Part shown: positions 1 through 8,365 of the stretch, piece by piece | Numbering within the stretch: the stretch's first letter is position 1 | Layout: every line of letters begins with the position of its first letter | Origin: Candidatus Nitrotoga sp. 1052 | GTDB taxonomy: Bacteria > Pseudomonadota > Gammaproteobacteria > Burkholderiales > Gallionellaceae | Direction of reading: 5' to 3' | DNA length: 64,000 bases | Assembly: GCF_927312905.1 (NCBI RefSeq) | Contig: NZ_CAKMHQ010000024.1 | Span: 1 to 64,000, forward strand | Notes under the pieces: generated by a model | What the model saw: only the letters and a program-made list of their open reading frames with translations | What the model was told of the DNA's origin: nothing | Databases searched by the model: none | Program-made: the position numbers and the translations under genes

Positions 1-1
1 A

Positions 2-92
2 GCCAAGAAGCCTGCAGCTAAACCGGCAGTAGCAGCCAAGAAGCCCGCAGCTAAACCGGCAGTAGCAGCCAAGAAGCCCGCAGCTAAAACGG
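2..92 (+). repeat. 33 bp tandem coding repeat
   Basis: A 33 bp unit (11 codons, AAKKPAAKPAV type) is repeated nearly three times with only a few base changes, at the very start of the window. It is in frame with the protein tail ending at 214, so it is a coding tandem repeat and not an intergenic array. It probably continues upstream of the window. Confidence 0.75.
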
Positions 93-214
93 CTACTCCT
101 GAAAAGGAACCTGTTGTCCAAATTAAGACAGTTCCGACTCCTTTGGCTCCGACATCCGTGCGCCCGGCTGCAACTTGGCCTTTCCCTACGCCAGGCATCA
201 ACAAGCCAAATTAA
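2..214 (+). CDS. C-terminal end of a Lys/Ala/Pro-repeat protein (partial)
   Basis: This is the end of a gene that begins before the window, read in the frame starting at base 2 and stopping with TAA at 212-214. The visible 70 residues open with an 11-residue repeat of the type AAKKPAAKPAV, nearly three copies, encoded by an almost perfect 33 bp DNA repeat. A less repetitive Pro/Thr-rich tail follows. Such lysine/alanine/proline repeats occur in histone H1-like DNA-binding proteins and in tails of phasin-like or cell-envelope proteins. Without the N-terminus I cannot choose between them. Confidence 0.6.
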   Translation, partial: AKKPAAKPAVAAKKPAAKPAVAAKKPAAKTATPEKEPVVQIKTVPTPLAPTSVRPAATWPFPTPGINKPN

Positions 215-288
215 TGTAGGCTGTGAATGCAGCCATTGAATTATTGAACAGGGCTGATCATTCGCAGCTTACGGGGTTGTTCCACTGG

Positions 289-325
289 GCGCACGCAAGT
301 CTGCATGCGCTTCTTTCTCTTTGCC
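289..325 (+). terminator. possible intrinsic terminator
   Basis: Positions 289-297 and 302-310 form a nine-position stem with one mismatch around the loop agtc. A T-rich run, TTCTTTCTCTTT, follows. It lies 75 bases after the stop of the repeat-protein gene on the same strand, so it may end that transcript. Confidence 0.4.
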
Positions 326-610
326 GTCGGTGCAGCAAACAATTTTTGCTACTAACTTTAACAATCAAGAGTTGATAAGGCGGGAAAAAATGCAGTAAAA
401 CGACTGCTCTTTACAGTAAGTGAATGATAGCCGGCTATCAAAAGGCTGAATCAATACACAAGAATTTCTTAGGCCAATTATCAGTCGGCCCGCTCGCAGC
501 ACACCATTTATGCATACCTGCTTCAGAGTCTTAGAGGCAACTTACGGTGCAATGCAAATCAGGTCGAAAGAATTAAATAACATAGCAAATCTAGCGTGCG
601 CGCTATAAAT
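326..610. other. intergenic region upstream of msbA
   Basis: About 285 bases with no convincing gene. No clear ribosome binding site or sigma-70 promoter was recognised. Confidence 0.5.
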
Positions 611-2365
611 ATGACCAGTTCACAGCTTTATTTGCGGTTGCTCGACTATGTCAAACCCTACTGGCGCATATTTGCACTTTCCATTCTCGGCATGGTGGTG
701 GCCGCGGCCACCGAGCCGCTATTGCCGGTTTTGCTGAAAACCATGCTAGACGGCACTTTCGTGCATAAAGATGAAACCATCATTCGATTGATTCCTCTGT
801 TCATCTTGGCGATTTTCCTTGTACGCGGATTGGCTACTTTTGTTGCCACCTACACAATTACTTGGGTGGGAAATAAGGTCGTGATGGACTTGCGTGACGA
901 AATGTTCAGCAAGCTGCTTTCCCTGCCTGCGCGCTTTTATGATGACCATGCGACTGGCAACCTAATCTCAAAATTGACCTTTGATGTAACACAGGTAACA
1001 GCTGCCGCTACAACCGTAGTGACAATTGGTATCCGTGATTCCCTCATGATTACTGGGCTGCTGGGCTGGCTTTTTTACCTCAACTGGAAGCTCACTCTAC
1101 TCAGCTTGATAATGGCGCCAGTCATTGTCTTTATCATAAAAACCATCAGCGGCCGCTTGCGTGTAGCCAGCCGCAATTCGCAGCGCGCTATGGGAGACAT
1201 CACCCAAGTGATTGAAGAAAGTGTGACCGCGCACAAGGTGGTTAAACTTTTCGGCGGACAGCAGTATGAAAGCCAGCGTTTTAGCAGTCAGGCTAACTGG
1301 GTGCGCCGTCACACCATGAAACAGGCCACCGCCGCCGCCGCCAATATACCCATCGTGCAGATGGTGGCAGCAGTGGCGCTTGCAGTCATCGTTTATCTCG
1401 CTACCGAACAATCGCGCAGCGATGAAACAACGGTGGGCGGCTTCCTTTCCTTCATTACAGCCATGTTGATGTTGACGCCGCCGCTGAAACGGCTCGCCAG
1501 CGTCAGCGAACATTTGCAGCGCGGACTGGCGGCTTCGGAAAGCGTGTTTGAGTTGCTTGATACGCCAAGTGAAGTAGATGCCGGCAAGAAATTAATTACA
1601 CATGCCTCTGGCCGACTGAAATTTGAGCATGTAAACTTTTCTTATCAGGAAGGCGAAAAGCTGGCACTACGTGACATTAACCTGGAAATTCCTGCAGGGC
1701 AAACAGTCGCGCTGGTTGGTGCCTCAGGCGGTGGCAAAAGCACTCTGGTCAACCTCGTACCGCGCTTCTATTCCCCGAATAGCGGACGCATCACACTGGA
1801 CAGTTATGACCTTGCAGAGCTCACGCTGGCCAGCCTGCGCGCTAATATCGCACTGGTTAGCCAAGATGTGGTGCTATTCAATGATACCGTTGCAGCCAAC
1901 ATCGCCTATGGTCAGATGCGCAAAGTACCGGAGGCAGAAATAATCGCCGCCGCGCAGGCTGCCCATGCAATGGAATTTATTCGTGAAATGCCACAAGGTT
2001 TGCAGACACTGGTGGGTGAAAGGGGGGTGCGCATGTCTGGCGGACAGCGCCAACGCATTGCCATTGCTCGCGCTATTCTCAAGAACGCACCTATTCTGAT
2101 TCTGGATGAAGCCACATCTGCATTGGATAGCGAATCTGAGCGTCACGTGCAAGCTGCGCTAGAAACCCTAATGCATGGGCGCACCACGTTGGTAATTGCT
2201 CATCGTTTATCCACTATTGAAAAAGCCGACAGAATTGTCGTATTGCAAAAAGGTGAGATTGTCGAAATCGGTACTCACCAGGAATTGCTTGCCAAGGGGG
2301 ATGTGTACGCACAGTTGCACCGCATCCAGTTCATGTGGAATGATATTGCCCGCGACAATCCGTGA
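611..2365 (+). CDS. msbA: lipid A export ABC transporter, permease/ATPase (MsbA)
   Basis: Half-transporter of the inner membrane that flips lipid A-core from the cytoplasmic to the periplasmic leaflet using ATP. The first 305 residues or so form the six-helix exporter domain. The nucleotide-binding domain follows with Walker A GASGGGKST near 370-378, signature SGGQ near 476 and Walker B LILDEATSALD near 496. The 584 residues match the usual MsbA length. I chose ATG at 611; an in-frame GTG at 596 would add five residues, and neither has a good ribosome binding site. It converges on the reductase gene that ends at 2512. Other lipid exporters of the same family cannot be fully excluded, but the uniform MsbA-like architecture makes this call likely. 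Confidence 0.85.
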   Translation: MTSSQLYLRLLDYVKPYWRIFALSILGMVVAAATEPLLPVLLKTMLDGTFVHKDETIIRLIPLFILAIFLVRGLATFVATYTITWVGNKVVMDLRDEMFSKLLSLPARFYDDHATGNLISKLTFDVTQVTAAATTVVTIGIRDSLMITGLLGWLFYLNWKLTLLSLIMAPVIVFIIKTISGRLRVASRNSQRAMGDITQVIEESVTAHKVVKLFGGQQYESQRFSSQANWVRRHTMKQATAAAANIPIVQMVAAVALAVIVYLATEQSRSDETTVGGFLSFITAMLMLTPPLKRLASVSEHLQRGLAASESVFELLDTPSEVDAGKKLITHASGRLKFEHVNFSYQEGEKLALRDINLEIPAGQTVALVGASGGGKSTLVNLVPRFYSPNSGRITLDSYDLAELTLASLRANIALVSQDVVLFNDTVAANIAYGQMRKVPEAEIIAAAQAAHAMEFIREMPQGLQTLVGERGVRMSGGQRQRIAIARAILKNAPILILDEATSALDSESERHVQAALETLMHGRTTLVIAHRLSTIEKADRIVVLQKGEIVEIGTHQELLAKGDVYAQLHRIQFMWNDIARDNP

Positions 2366-2412
2366 TAACCGAATACATTCGGCTCATTAACAGCTGGGAT
2401 TAAGCGTTTTAT

Positions 2413-2446
2413 GATGTTGGCAACAAATTTATTTGTTGCCAACATC
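2413..2446. terminator. 16 bp perfect hairpin between convergent genes
   Basis: Positions 2413-2428 and 2431-2446 are perfect inverted complements with a 2-base centre. The hairpin lies between the convergent ends of msbA and the reductase gene. It has no long T-tract on either side, so it may act as a bidirectional terminator or only as a transcript-stabilising stem. Confidence 0.55.
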
Positions 2447-2511
2447 AACTCCCCTAAACAAGGTACAAATGAAAACAGGGATTTATGGCAAGCCCTTGAG
2501 AGCGCCTAAAA

Positions 2512-3522
2512 TCAAGCTTTGACTGCAGGAGTAAACGCGTCTGAGAAGAATTCCTCGTTGGGCAATCCGCGCAAGGTTGTGAAGTCGCGGTGTGCTGCTT
2601 CCACTACTACTGGAGCACCGCAGGCATACACTTGGTAGCCGGACAAATCGGGGTAATCTTCCAGCACTGCCTCATGCACGAAGCCCGTCCTGCCTTGCCA
2701 TTTATCCGATGGCAACGCTCCCGACAAGACCGGAGTAAATTTTATGCCATGAGTTTCCCATTCCTTGGCTTTATCGAGCATATAGAGGCCACTCAATTTA
2801 TGCGCCCCCCAATAAAAATGCATGGAACGCTTCACACCAACGTACAGTGCGTGTTCGATGATGGACTTGATTGGTGCGAAGCCGGTGCCGCTGGCGACAA
2901 ATACTACGGGTTTGCTGCTATCTTCGCGCAGGAAAAAAGAACCTAGCGGCCCCTTGAAACGCAGGATGTCGCGCTCTTTCATTTGCGTGAAAACATGCTT
3001 GGTGAACTCGCCACCCGAAATGTTTCGCACATGCAACTGCAGAAACTCGTCATCATGTGGGGCATTGGCCAGCGAAAAGCTACGCGCCTTACCGCCTTTC
3101 ATAAGAATATCGATATATTGTCCCGCAAGGAACTGTAAACGCTCGTTGGCAGGCAGCTTGAGGTAAAGCACCATCACGTCATCAAGTCGTTCCAGCTTGT
3201 GTACGCGGCAAGGCAGGGTTTTCACCGGGATGTCTTTTGCGGCATTCACTTCGCGGCACTCGATGATTAGATCGGACGTAGGTTTGGCGCAGCAAAACAG
3301 GGCCATGCCCGCTGCTTTCTCTGTTTCACTCAGTATGCTGTCCTCATGCTTGCCGTAATCCACTGTGCCTTGCAGCAGCAAACCCTTGCATGTCCCGCAT
3401 ACACCGTCACGGCAACTGTAAGGCAAAATAAAGCCATGCCTCAGCCCCGCTTCAAGGATGGTTTCGTCGGCTTCCATGATGAAACTATGATCGCTGGGTT
3501 TAATGAGAACGTTGAATGCCAT
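2512..3522 (-). CDS. ferredoxin-NAD(P)H reductase, 2Fe-2S ferredoxin plus FAD/NAD domains
   Basis: Electron-transfer flavoprotein that passes electrons between NAD(P)H, FAD and a plant-type 2Fe-2S centre. Residues 1-90 are the ferredoxin domain with cluster cysteines C37, C42, C45 and C77. The FAD motif RSFS is at 147-150 and the nicotinamide-binding GTGFAP at 212-217. The 336-residue layout is that of CDP-6-deoxy-delta-3,4-glucoseen reductase-like (AscD/RfbI) proteins and of phenol hydroxylase P5-type reductases. The true partner is not visible nearby. I prefer ATG at 3522, which follows a GAGA-containing site at 6-7 bases, over an upstream GTG at 3540. It is divergent from the SDR gene at 3578. 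Confidence 0.8.
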   Translation of the reverse strand: MAFNVLIKPSDHSFIMEADETILEAGLRHGFILPYSCRDGVCGTCKGLLLQGTVDYGKHEDSILSETEKAAGMALFCCAKPTSDLIIECREVNAAKDIPVKTLPCRVHKLERLDDVMVLYLKLPANERLQFLAGQYIDILMKGGKARSFSLANAPHDDEFLQLHVRNISGGEFTKHVFTQMKERDILRFKGPLGSFFLREDSSKPVVFVASGTGFAPIKSIIEHALYVGVKRSMHFYWGAHKLSGLYMLDKAKEWETHGIKFTPVLSGALPSDKWQGRTGFVHEAVLEDYPDLSGYQVYACGAPVVVEAAHRDFTTLRGLPNEEFFSDAFTPAVKA

Positions 3523-3577
3523 GAATATCTCGTTTGCCACATGCGCAAAAACGCTAATTTTAACGCATAATCATGCA

Positions 3578-4468
3578 ATGAAACGAATCTTGATTGTTGG
3601 CTGCGGCGATATCGCCATGCGGGTTGCGCGCCTGTTAAGCGGCCATTACCGCTTGTTTGGGCTGCTACGCAATACTGAGCGTTTCGCTGAGTTACATAAG
3701 GCAGGCATCACCCCGTTGCCGGGCGATCTTGATAATGCACTCAGCCTGCGACGACTGACCGGGCTGGCGCACACCGTGCTGCATTTTGCGCCGCCGCCGA
3801 ATACTGGCCAAAGCGATACACGCACCCGCAATCTGCTAGCCGTATTATCGCGCGGTACACTACCCGAGAGTATTGTATATATCAGCACCAGCGGGGTATA
3901 TGGCGACTGCGCCGGGGAATCTGTCACGGAGACCCATACACTGAATGCGCAAACTGCGCGCGCTCAGCGCAGAGTGGACGCGGAAAATAAAATTCGCAGC
4001 TGGGCAAAACGCACCGGAGTGCGTGCCATTATCCTGCGTGTGCCGGGTATCTATGCGGCGGATCGGCTACCGCTGCAACGCTTGCAGCAAGGCACACCGG
4101 TAATCGTGGCAGCAGAAGATAGCCATACTAATCACATTCATGCAGACGATCTCGCGCGTCTCGTGACTGCGTCATTACGCCATGCAAAACCGAATCGGGT
4201 GTATCACACCAGTGATGACAGCGGACTTAAGATGGGTGACTATTTTGATAGCGTGGCAGATGCATTTGGTTTACCGCATGCGCCACGCATCAGCCGTGAG
4301 CAGGCGCAACAGACCTTGCCAAAGACCTTGCTTTCGTTCATTAATGAATCACGCCGCCTGACGAACACGCGCATGAAACGCGAGTTGAAAATAATGTTGC
4401 TCTACCCGACCGTGGCGGATGCGCTGAAGACTATCCAAAAACCTAATCCGGGTATCCAACAGCCTTGA
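3578..4468 (+). CDS. NAD-dependent epimerase/dehydratase family protein (YeeZ-like SDR)
   Basis: A 296-residue Rossmann-fold protein of the atypical extended SDR type. The N-terminus MKRILIVGCGDIAMRVARLL carries the nucleotide-binding glycine pattern, and YISTSGVYGD at about 105-115 is the usual SDR core segment. The length and spacing resemble E. coli YeeZ and its relatives, whose substrate is not well defined. An in-frame reading opens earlier at 3503, but the protein pattern begins at ATG 3578, which leaves a 55-base divergent gap to the reductase gene. The gene ends 15 bases before the oppositely oriented oxygenase gene. Confidence 0.75.
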   Translation: MKRILIVGCGDIAMRVARLLSGHYRLFGLLRNTERFAELHKAGITPLPGDLDNALSLRRLTGLAHTVLHFAPPPNTGQSDTRTRNLLAVLSRGTLPESIVYISTSGVYGDCAGESVTETHTLNAQTARAQRRVDAENKIRSWAKRTGVRAIILRVPGIYAADRLPLQRLQQGTPVIVAAEDSHTNHIHADDLARLVTASLRHAKPNRVYHTSDDSGLKMGDYFDSVADAFGLPHAPRISREQAQQTLPKTLLSFINESRRLTNTRMKRELKIMLLYPTVADALKTIQKPNPGIQQP

Positions 4469-4483
4469 ATGAGGGTTCAACTT

Positions 4484-5083
4484 TTATCCTGCCGTTCCTT
4501 TTTTTCTTATTCTTACATTAAAAGATATTGATATTCTTTCAATGTCTTCCTGGTTGGGCTCGACTGAATGGGGCAACCAGGATGGAAACATAACTAAATG
4601 ATTTTTTCTTGCCGGATATGAAAATTTTGGCGCATTAATTGCGTTAAGCTCTGAAATGGGCGCTAAAGATTCTATTGAATATTGTTCCTGAAAATTCCTG
4701 TAAAACTCTATTTGAGCATCAGAGTCGGTAACGTAATAAGCACCAGATACAAATGCTGAGCAATGAATATGAATTTTATTGTAATTATTTAACTTATTAA
4801 TGTTTACCCATACGTTATCCATATAAGTTTCAAAATTTACGTCATCATATCCAAAATCAGATAAACATTTTTTTGATCTGAGTAAAATCTCATTTAATAA
4901 AGGCGTTAATTCCGGATGGTCGCCATAGTAAAACTCCTTTGATTGCCATCCCCCAGCATTACTAAGATTATTTCCACGTGGATTGGATTGCCTTAATCGA
5001 TGACAAAAATCAAAAATGGCATCAGCATCAATATCAAGCTTATCCCACCAAACAGGTGTCGAAAAATAGGTATCAAGGTTCAT
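4484..5083 (-). CDS. putative 2-oxoglutarate/Fe(II)-dependent oxygenase
   Basis: A 199-residue protein resembling the TIGR02466 family of putative 2OG-Fe(II) oxygenases. The pattern IHIHCSAFVSGAYYV carries the HxH-type segment with the likely first iron ligand, and FPSWLPHSVEPN with the downstream R-I-S-I-S-F-N carries the likely second His and the 2OG-binding Arg. The substrate is unknown; family members occur in phages and in peptide- or sugar-modifying loci. The start at 5083 is set by AGGAGA nine bases upstream. The gene is clearly more AT-rich than its neighbours, which suggests acquisition by transfer. Confidence 0.72.
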   Translation of the reverse strand: MNLDTYFSTPVWWDKLDIDADAIFDFCHRLRQSNPRGNNLSNAGGWQSKEFYYGDHPELTPLLNEILLRSKKCLSDFGYDDVNFETYMDNVWVNINKLNNYNKIHIHCSAFVSGAYYVTDSDAQIEFYRNFQEQYSIESLAPISELNAINAPKFSYPARKNHLVMFPSWLPHSVEPNQEDIERISISFNVRIRKKGTAG

Positions 5084-5380
5084 TGCTTCACATCTCCTGA
5101 ACTTCAAAAATCACGGGAAAAAACATAAATAATGTGGCAACCAAAATATGCAACGAACATTATTCATAGCATGGCACATTATACTTACTTGTTTCCATAC
5201 GAAATACTATATTCACTATATTTTTTGTGGTATTTATTGGCCACGATTTGTTATCCCTGGATCAATTTGAAGGATTGCGAACCGATATTTTATGTATTTC
5301 CAATGCTACTGAAGTCAGCATTGGAAATATCAAGTCTGAAAAAAGACATCCCTGATCGGGTGAAAAACTTCCGTAAATAC
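5084..5380. other. AT-rich intergenic stretch with a 12-13 bp inverted repeat
   Basis: Almost 300 AT-rich bases. A 98-codon open frame on the plus strand lacks a ribosome binding site and any recognisable pattern, so I do not call it. An inverted repeat has arms 5296-5307 and 5317-5328 with a 9-base loop. No T-tract follows on either strand. Confidence 0.5.
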
Positions 5381-5701
5381 CTACATTGCTTTCCACATTA
5401 CATCACAATTTTCTTTGGCAGCCGCTGAGAGTAATTCAATCAAAGGCAAAGCCCGATTTTTTAGGCTCACACCTTGTTCATGCGATTCTTTGTCCGGGAC
5501 ATCGCTGGACTTTTCCGGAGGCGGCACTCTGCTTTCGGACTGGATAGCATTTTTCAAGCGATCAAGTGCTGCAGGGACATCCTCCGCCATGATAGCGCTG
5601 GGCACTACTCCACTGTGTCCCATCAACTTGATCAAGTGTAGTGCTGCCTCACCGAACATGGTTATATCGGGATATGCTTTAGATGTAAATGTTACCAACA
5701 T
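5381..5701 (-). CDS. DUF1840 family protein
   Basis: A 106-residue protein matching the DUF1840 pattern: an N-terminus of MLVTFTSKAYPDITMFGEAA, then a conserved LIKLMGHSGVVPSAI segment and DVPAALDRL. The central third is a variable hydrophilic linker, and the C-terminal helix is conserved (LPLIELLSAAAK). The family is common in Betaproteobacteria, small, cytoplasmic and of unknown function. The start is well placed behind GGAGA about six bases upstream. Confidence 0.8.
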   Translation of the reverse strand: MLVTFTSKAYPDITMFGEAALHLIKLMGHSGVVPSAIMAEDVPAALDRLKNAIQSESRVPPPEKSSDVPDKESHEQGVSLKNRALPLIELLSAAAKENCDVMWKAM

Positions 5702-6126
5702 AATTATCTCCAGGAGTATTCACACTTGCCGAATATTGGCATGAGATGTGCACCAGCTTCAATAATGCGCCAGACAATGGTAGCTGCGCTGTGCAGTAAC
5801 GCACGCAGCAAAAATCCGGTCAGAAAACTAGTCGACCATTCTAATGCACTGTTGGCAATCTTTGTAATGCATGCGATGGAAAAAGGGGCGCGAGACAAAT
5901 ATTTGAATTGGCACTTTCAAAATACCAACTGTAGTCAGCACAAAGGATTTTTGTGCTGACGATCGGCCGTCGATTGTTGGATAATGAACAGCAAATATCC
6001 AAAATACCAATGGGTTTAGAGCCTCGCTACGAGCGTAAATAATTTTAGCTGAAATTCAGAGTGACCATAGTGCGGAAACAGATTCAAAATCTGGCACCTC
6101 TATTTAATTAACAAAGACGAAAGTAT
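5702..6126. other. intergenic region with a perfect 11 bp hairpin
   Basis: About 425 bases between the divergent DUF1840 gene and the gamma-glutamylcyclotransferase-like gene. Short overlapping open frames on both strands have no recognisable features. A perfect hairpin has arms 5934-5944 and 5950-5960 with a 5-base loop. No T-tract follows, so its role is unclear. Confidence 0.5.
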
Positions 6127-6972
6127 ATGAAGAAATCGAATTCCTTTGCACTGCTTTGGGTATTAACAATATTCATATTGGCAATCAGCGCAAATGCAGC
6201 ACTCGCTAATAAATCTCAGGAATATGACGTTCAGCAATCTCAAGAGGCAGGCATACAGAAGCCTGCCCAAGAAACAGTGATCATGGCGGATGATGAATTA
6301 AAAAAACTGGCTGCAAACCATAGTGGTAATTGTAATGCCGCGCCTGACCCTGCAAAAGCGCAATACATTATTGGCTATGGCAGCTTGATGCAAGATGAAT
6401 CGCGCAAACGAACGACGCCCAATGCCAACATTGCTTATCCCGTTAAGGTCAATGGGTATCAACGTGGCTGGTTTACTAAAGGAAGCGGGGTTGGTTTTAG
6501 CACCACTTTTTTGGGCGTCGTGCAGAGTAAAGAGAGCGCGCTGAATGCCGCAATTTATCTGATTGATTTAACAGAAATCACCACCATGGATAAGCGGGAA
6601 TTTTCTTATTGTCGATTAGCAGTGGAGCCAGAAAATTATTCACTACTCAAGCAAGACATTCTGCTGTCGCCCGGGCAAGCCTGGATTTACGTCAATAAAC
6701 CAGAGACCATTAGCACAGCGAACAGGCGTTATCCCATTGTTCAATCCTATGTGGATATTTTTTTATCCGGCTGCCTGGAGCTGGAGCAGCGTTTTGAACT
6801 TGAAGATTTTGCCAAGCAGTGTCTTGTTACTACGAGTAATTGGTCGATTCAGTGGATGAATGATCGAATTTATCCGCGGCGTCCTTTTATCTACCAGCCA
6901 AAAGCCGGGCGAATTGACCAGCTTCTGAAAGAACATCTACCACAGTATTTTCAGCATATCCGTATCGAGTAG
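6127..6972 (+). CDS. exported gamma-glutamylcyclotransferase-like protein
   Basis: A 281-residue protein with a signal peptide (about residues 1-27, cleaved after ALA) and a gamma-glutamylcyclotransferase (GGCT/AIG2-like) fold. The substrate-binding loop YGSLM is at 84-88, and E158 in KREFSYCR is the likely catalytic glutamate by analogy with the family. Members release 5-oxoproline from gamma-glutamyl compounds. A periplasmic location is unusual for the cytosolic glutathione-degrading enzymes, so the substrate is open. It stands alone, with a hairpin directly after the stop. Confidence 0.7.
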   Translation: MKKSNSFALLWVLTIFILAISANAALANKSQEYDVQQSQEAGIQKPAQETVIMADDELKKLAANHSGNCNAAPDPAKAQYIIGYGSLMQDESRKRTTPNANIAYPVKVNGYQRGWFTKGSGVGFSTTFLGVVQSKESALNAAIYLIDLTEITTMDKREFSYCRLAVEPENYSLLKQDILLSPGQAWIYVNKPETISTANRRYPIVQSYVDIFLSGCLELEQRFELEDFAKQCLVTTSNWSIQWMNDRIYPRRPFIYQPKAGRIDQLLKEHLPQYFQHIRIE

Positions 6973-6980
6973 CCGGAATA

Positions 6981-7007
6981 ATCGTGCCAGATTTTTTCTG
7001 GCACGAT
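6981..7007 (+). terminator. hairpin after the gamma-glutamylcyclotransferase-like gene
   Basis: An 11 bp perfect stem (6981-6991 with 6997-7007) and a TTTTT loop lie 9 bases after the stop codon. There is no T-tract after the stem, so termination strength is uncertain. Confidence 0.5.
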
Positions 7008-7116
7008 ACGTAAAAACCATAAAAGTTCGCCCTGACTGATGTCAACTTTAACCAGGAAAAACAATTTGCGTTAATTTTCCGTATCATTAAATTCTTCAGT
7101 GCTTTTGCTCACCCCT

Positions 7117-8073
7117 TCACTTTTCAGGCAGCTCACTCTTGTTGGCACTCCAGTAGGTGATGGGGCTCCAGAACGATGGCCCTTCGTTGCCGATCGGCCC
7201 GACGTCGCAGCTGCCGCAAACGGGCATCGCTATGCGGTTATCCGTCTGCTGTTGTTTGAATTTACGACGTGCTTCGCCGACTAAAATGTCGCTGAATTTC
7301 TGTGTCATGAGGTTGCCCAATACGCCCGCCTGCGGATGCATACAACAGGGCACCACCGTGCCATCGGCATCGACATACAGCTGATTGATCTCACCAAACC
7401 AGGGATGTGAGTCGAATTCTTTTGCTTCAGCCACAAATGTACAAGGACCGCGCGGTACGGTGAGAACGCGTCCAGTCTTATTCTCCTGCGCTTGCGGCAG
7501 TGCCATCCAGCGTCTGAACTCCGGAATCCAGCCGCGCGGCCGCAACACAGATTCCCATCGGCGCGCATCTTCCTCAGAATGGACGACGGTTCGCGTCAAG
7601 AGTTGCATCCCGGGTGCCCACCGGTCGCGTAAGCTGGCTGCTCGCTCCAGGAACTCAATTAACTTTCCCCACTTCGACGGTGGACGTAAGTGCTCGTAGC
7701 TTTCTGGCGTGCCGTTGCCATCGCAACTGACAAACAATTTGGTGACAACCTCTAACTTAAGCATCTCTTCGAAATCGTCCCAATATACCTTTTGCGCGTT
7801 GGTGCTGATTTCAACGACAGATACTTTCCAACTTTGCCTGGGAATTTGCGCAACGATAGAAGAGAGTTGCTTATGCAATAAGGGTTCGCCGTAATTAAAC
7901 AGGCGCAGCGAGTGAATACGCTCGACATCCATGTTGCCGAGGCAGCGCGCAAAATCCTCCACCGAGATACGATAGATTTCTGGCTCCAGCGTCGAGTTAG
8001 GACAACCTACGCATTTTAATTGGCAGCCGTGTACGATATCGAAATGAACAGAGTAGAGGTGCTTCGGGTGCAT
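7117..8073 (-). CDS. radical SAM/SPASM-type protein
   Basis: A 318-residue radical S-adenosylmethionine enzyme. The 4Fe-4S/SAM motif is C17-x3-C21-x2-C24 near the N-terminus, followed by a TIM-barrel region (LRLFNYGEPLLHK is the GGEP-like segment). The C-terminal part has paired cysteines (VPCCMHPQ and CGSC) as in SPASM auxiliary-cluster domains. Such enzymes modify peptides or act on sugars, nucleosides and lipids. The substrate here is unknown. ATG at 8073 has AAGGA five bases upstream. It follows the wzt-type gene after a gap of about 290 bases and may act on the exported polysaccharide or a partner peptide, which is inference only. Confidence 0.78.
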   Translation of the reverse strand: MHPKHLYSVHFDIVHGCQLKCVGCPNSTLEPEIYRISVEDFARCLGNMDVERIHSLRLFNYGEPLLHKQLSSIVAQIPRQSWKVSVVEISTNAQKVYWDDFEEMLKLEVVTKLFVSCDGNGTPESYEHLRPPSKWGKLIEFLERAASLRDRWAPGMQLLTRTVVHSEEDARRWESVLRPRGWIPEFRRWMALPQAQENKTGRVLTVPRGPCTFVAEAKEFDSHPWFGEINQLYVDADGTVVPCCMHPQAGVLGNLMTQKFSDILVGEARRKFKQQQTDNRIAMPVCGSCDVGPIGNEGPSFWSPITYWSANKSELPEK

Positions 8074-8365
8074 ATTAATCCTTGTAAAAACGCAAGCTAA
8101 TTTTGTGGGGTGACCAACGGGGCCCATTTCCCCTTATCAGGTAATTTTCATCGCCATAAATGGGTCAATTCCAGCTTACAAACAGCGCTTACCATTAAAT
8201 CTGCGCATCCGTACCCCGTCGTTGCGTTGCTAACCGGGATTTTACCGAGCGGAGAAATAAATTTCAAAAAACAGGAATAGCCAAGTAGAACAGATACGAT
8301 ATAACTCCAGCATGCCATTTCTAGAAATCTGGCAGTAGTAACCATCACTATTCCTACACTCCAGT

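Noticed and set aside
2-92. CRISPR-like array at the window start
   Set aside because: The 33 bp repeats are contiguous, without spacers, and in frame with a Lys/Ala/Pro-rich protein.
5132-5428. 98-codon plus-strand open frame between the oxygenase and DUF1840 genes
   Set aside because: No ribosome binding site, no recognisable pattern, and it overlaps the well-supported DUF1840 gene on the other strand.
5704-6010. Three short overlapping frames on both strands
   Set aside because: Low-complexity translations without family features and no ribosome binding sites; kept as intergenic.
8148-8348. 66-codon minus-strand frame between the radical SAM and wzt genes
   Set aside because: Hydrophobic start but no recognisable domain or ribosome binding site.
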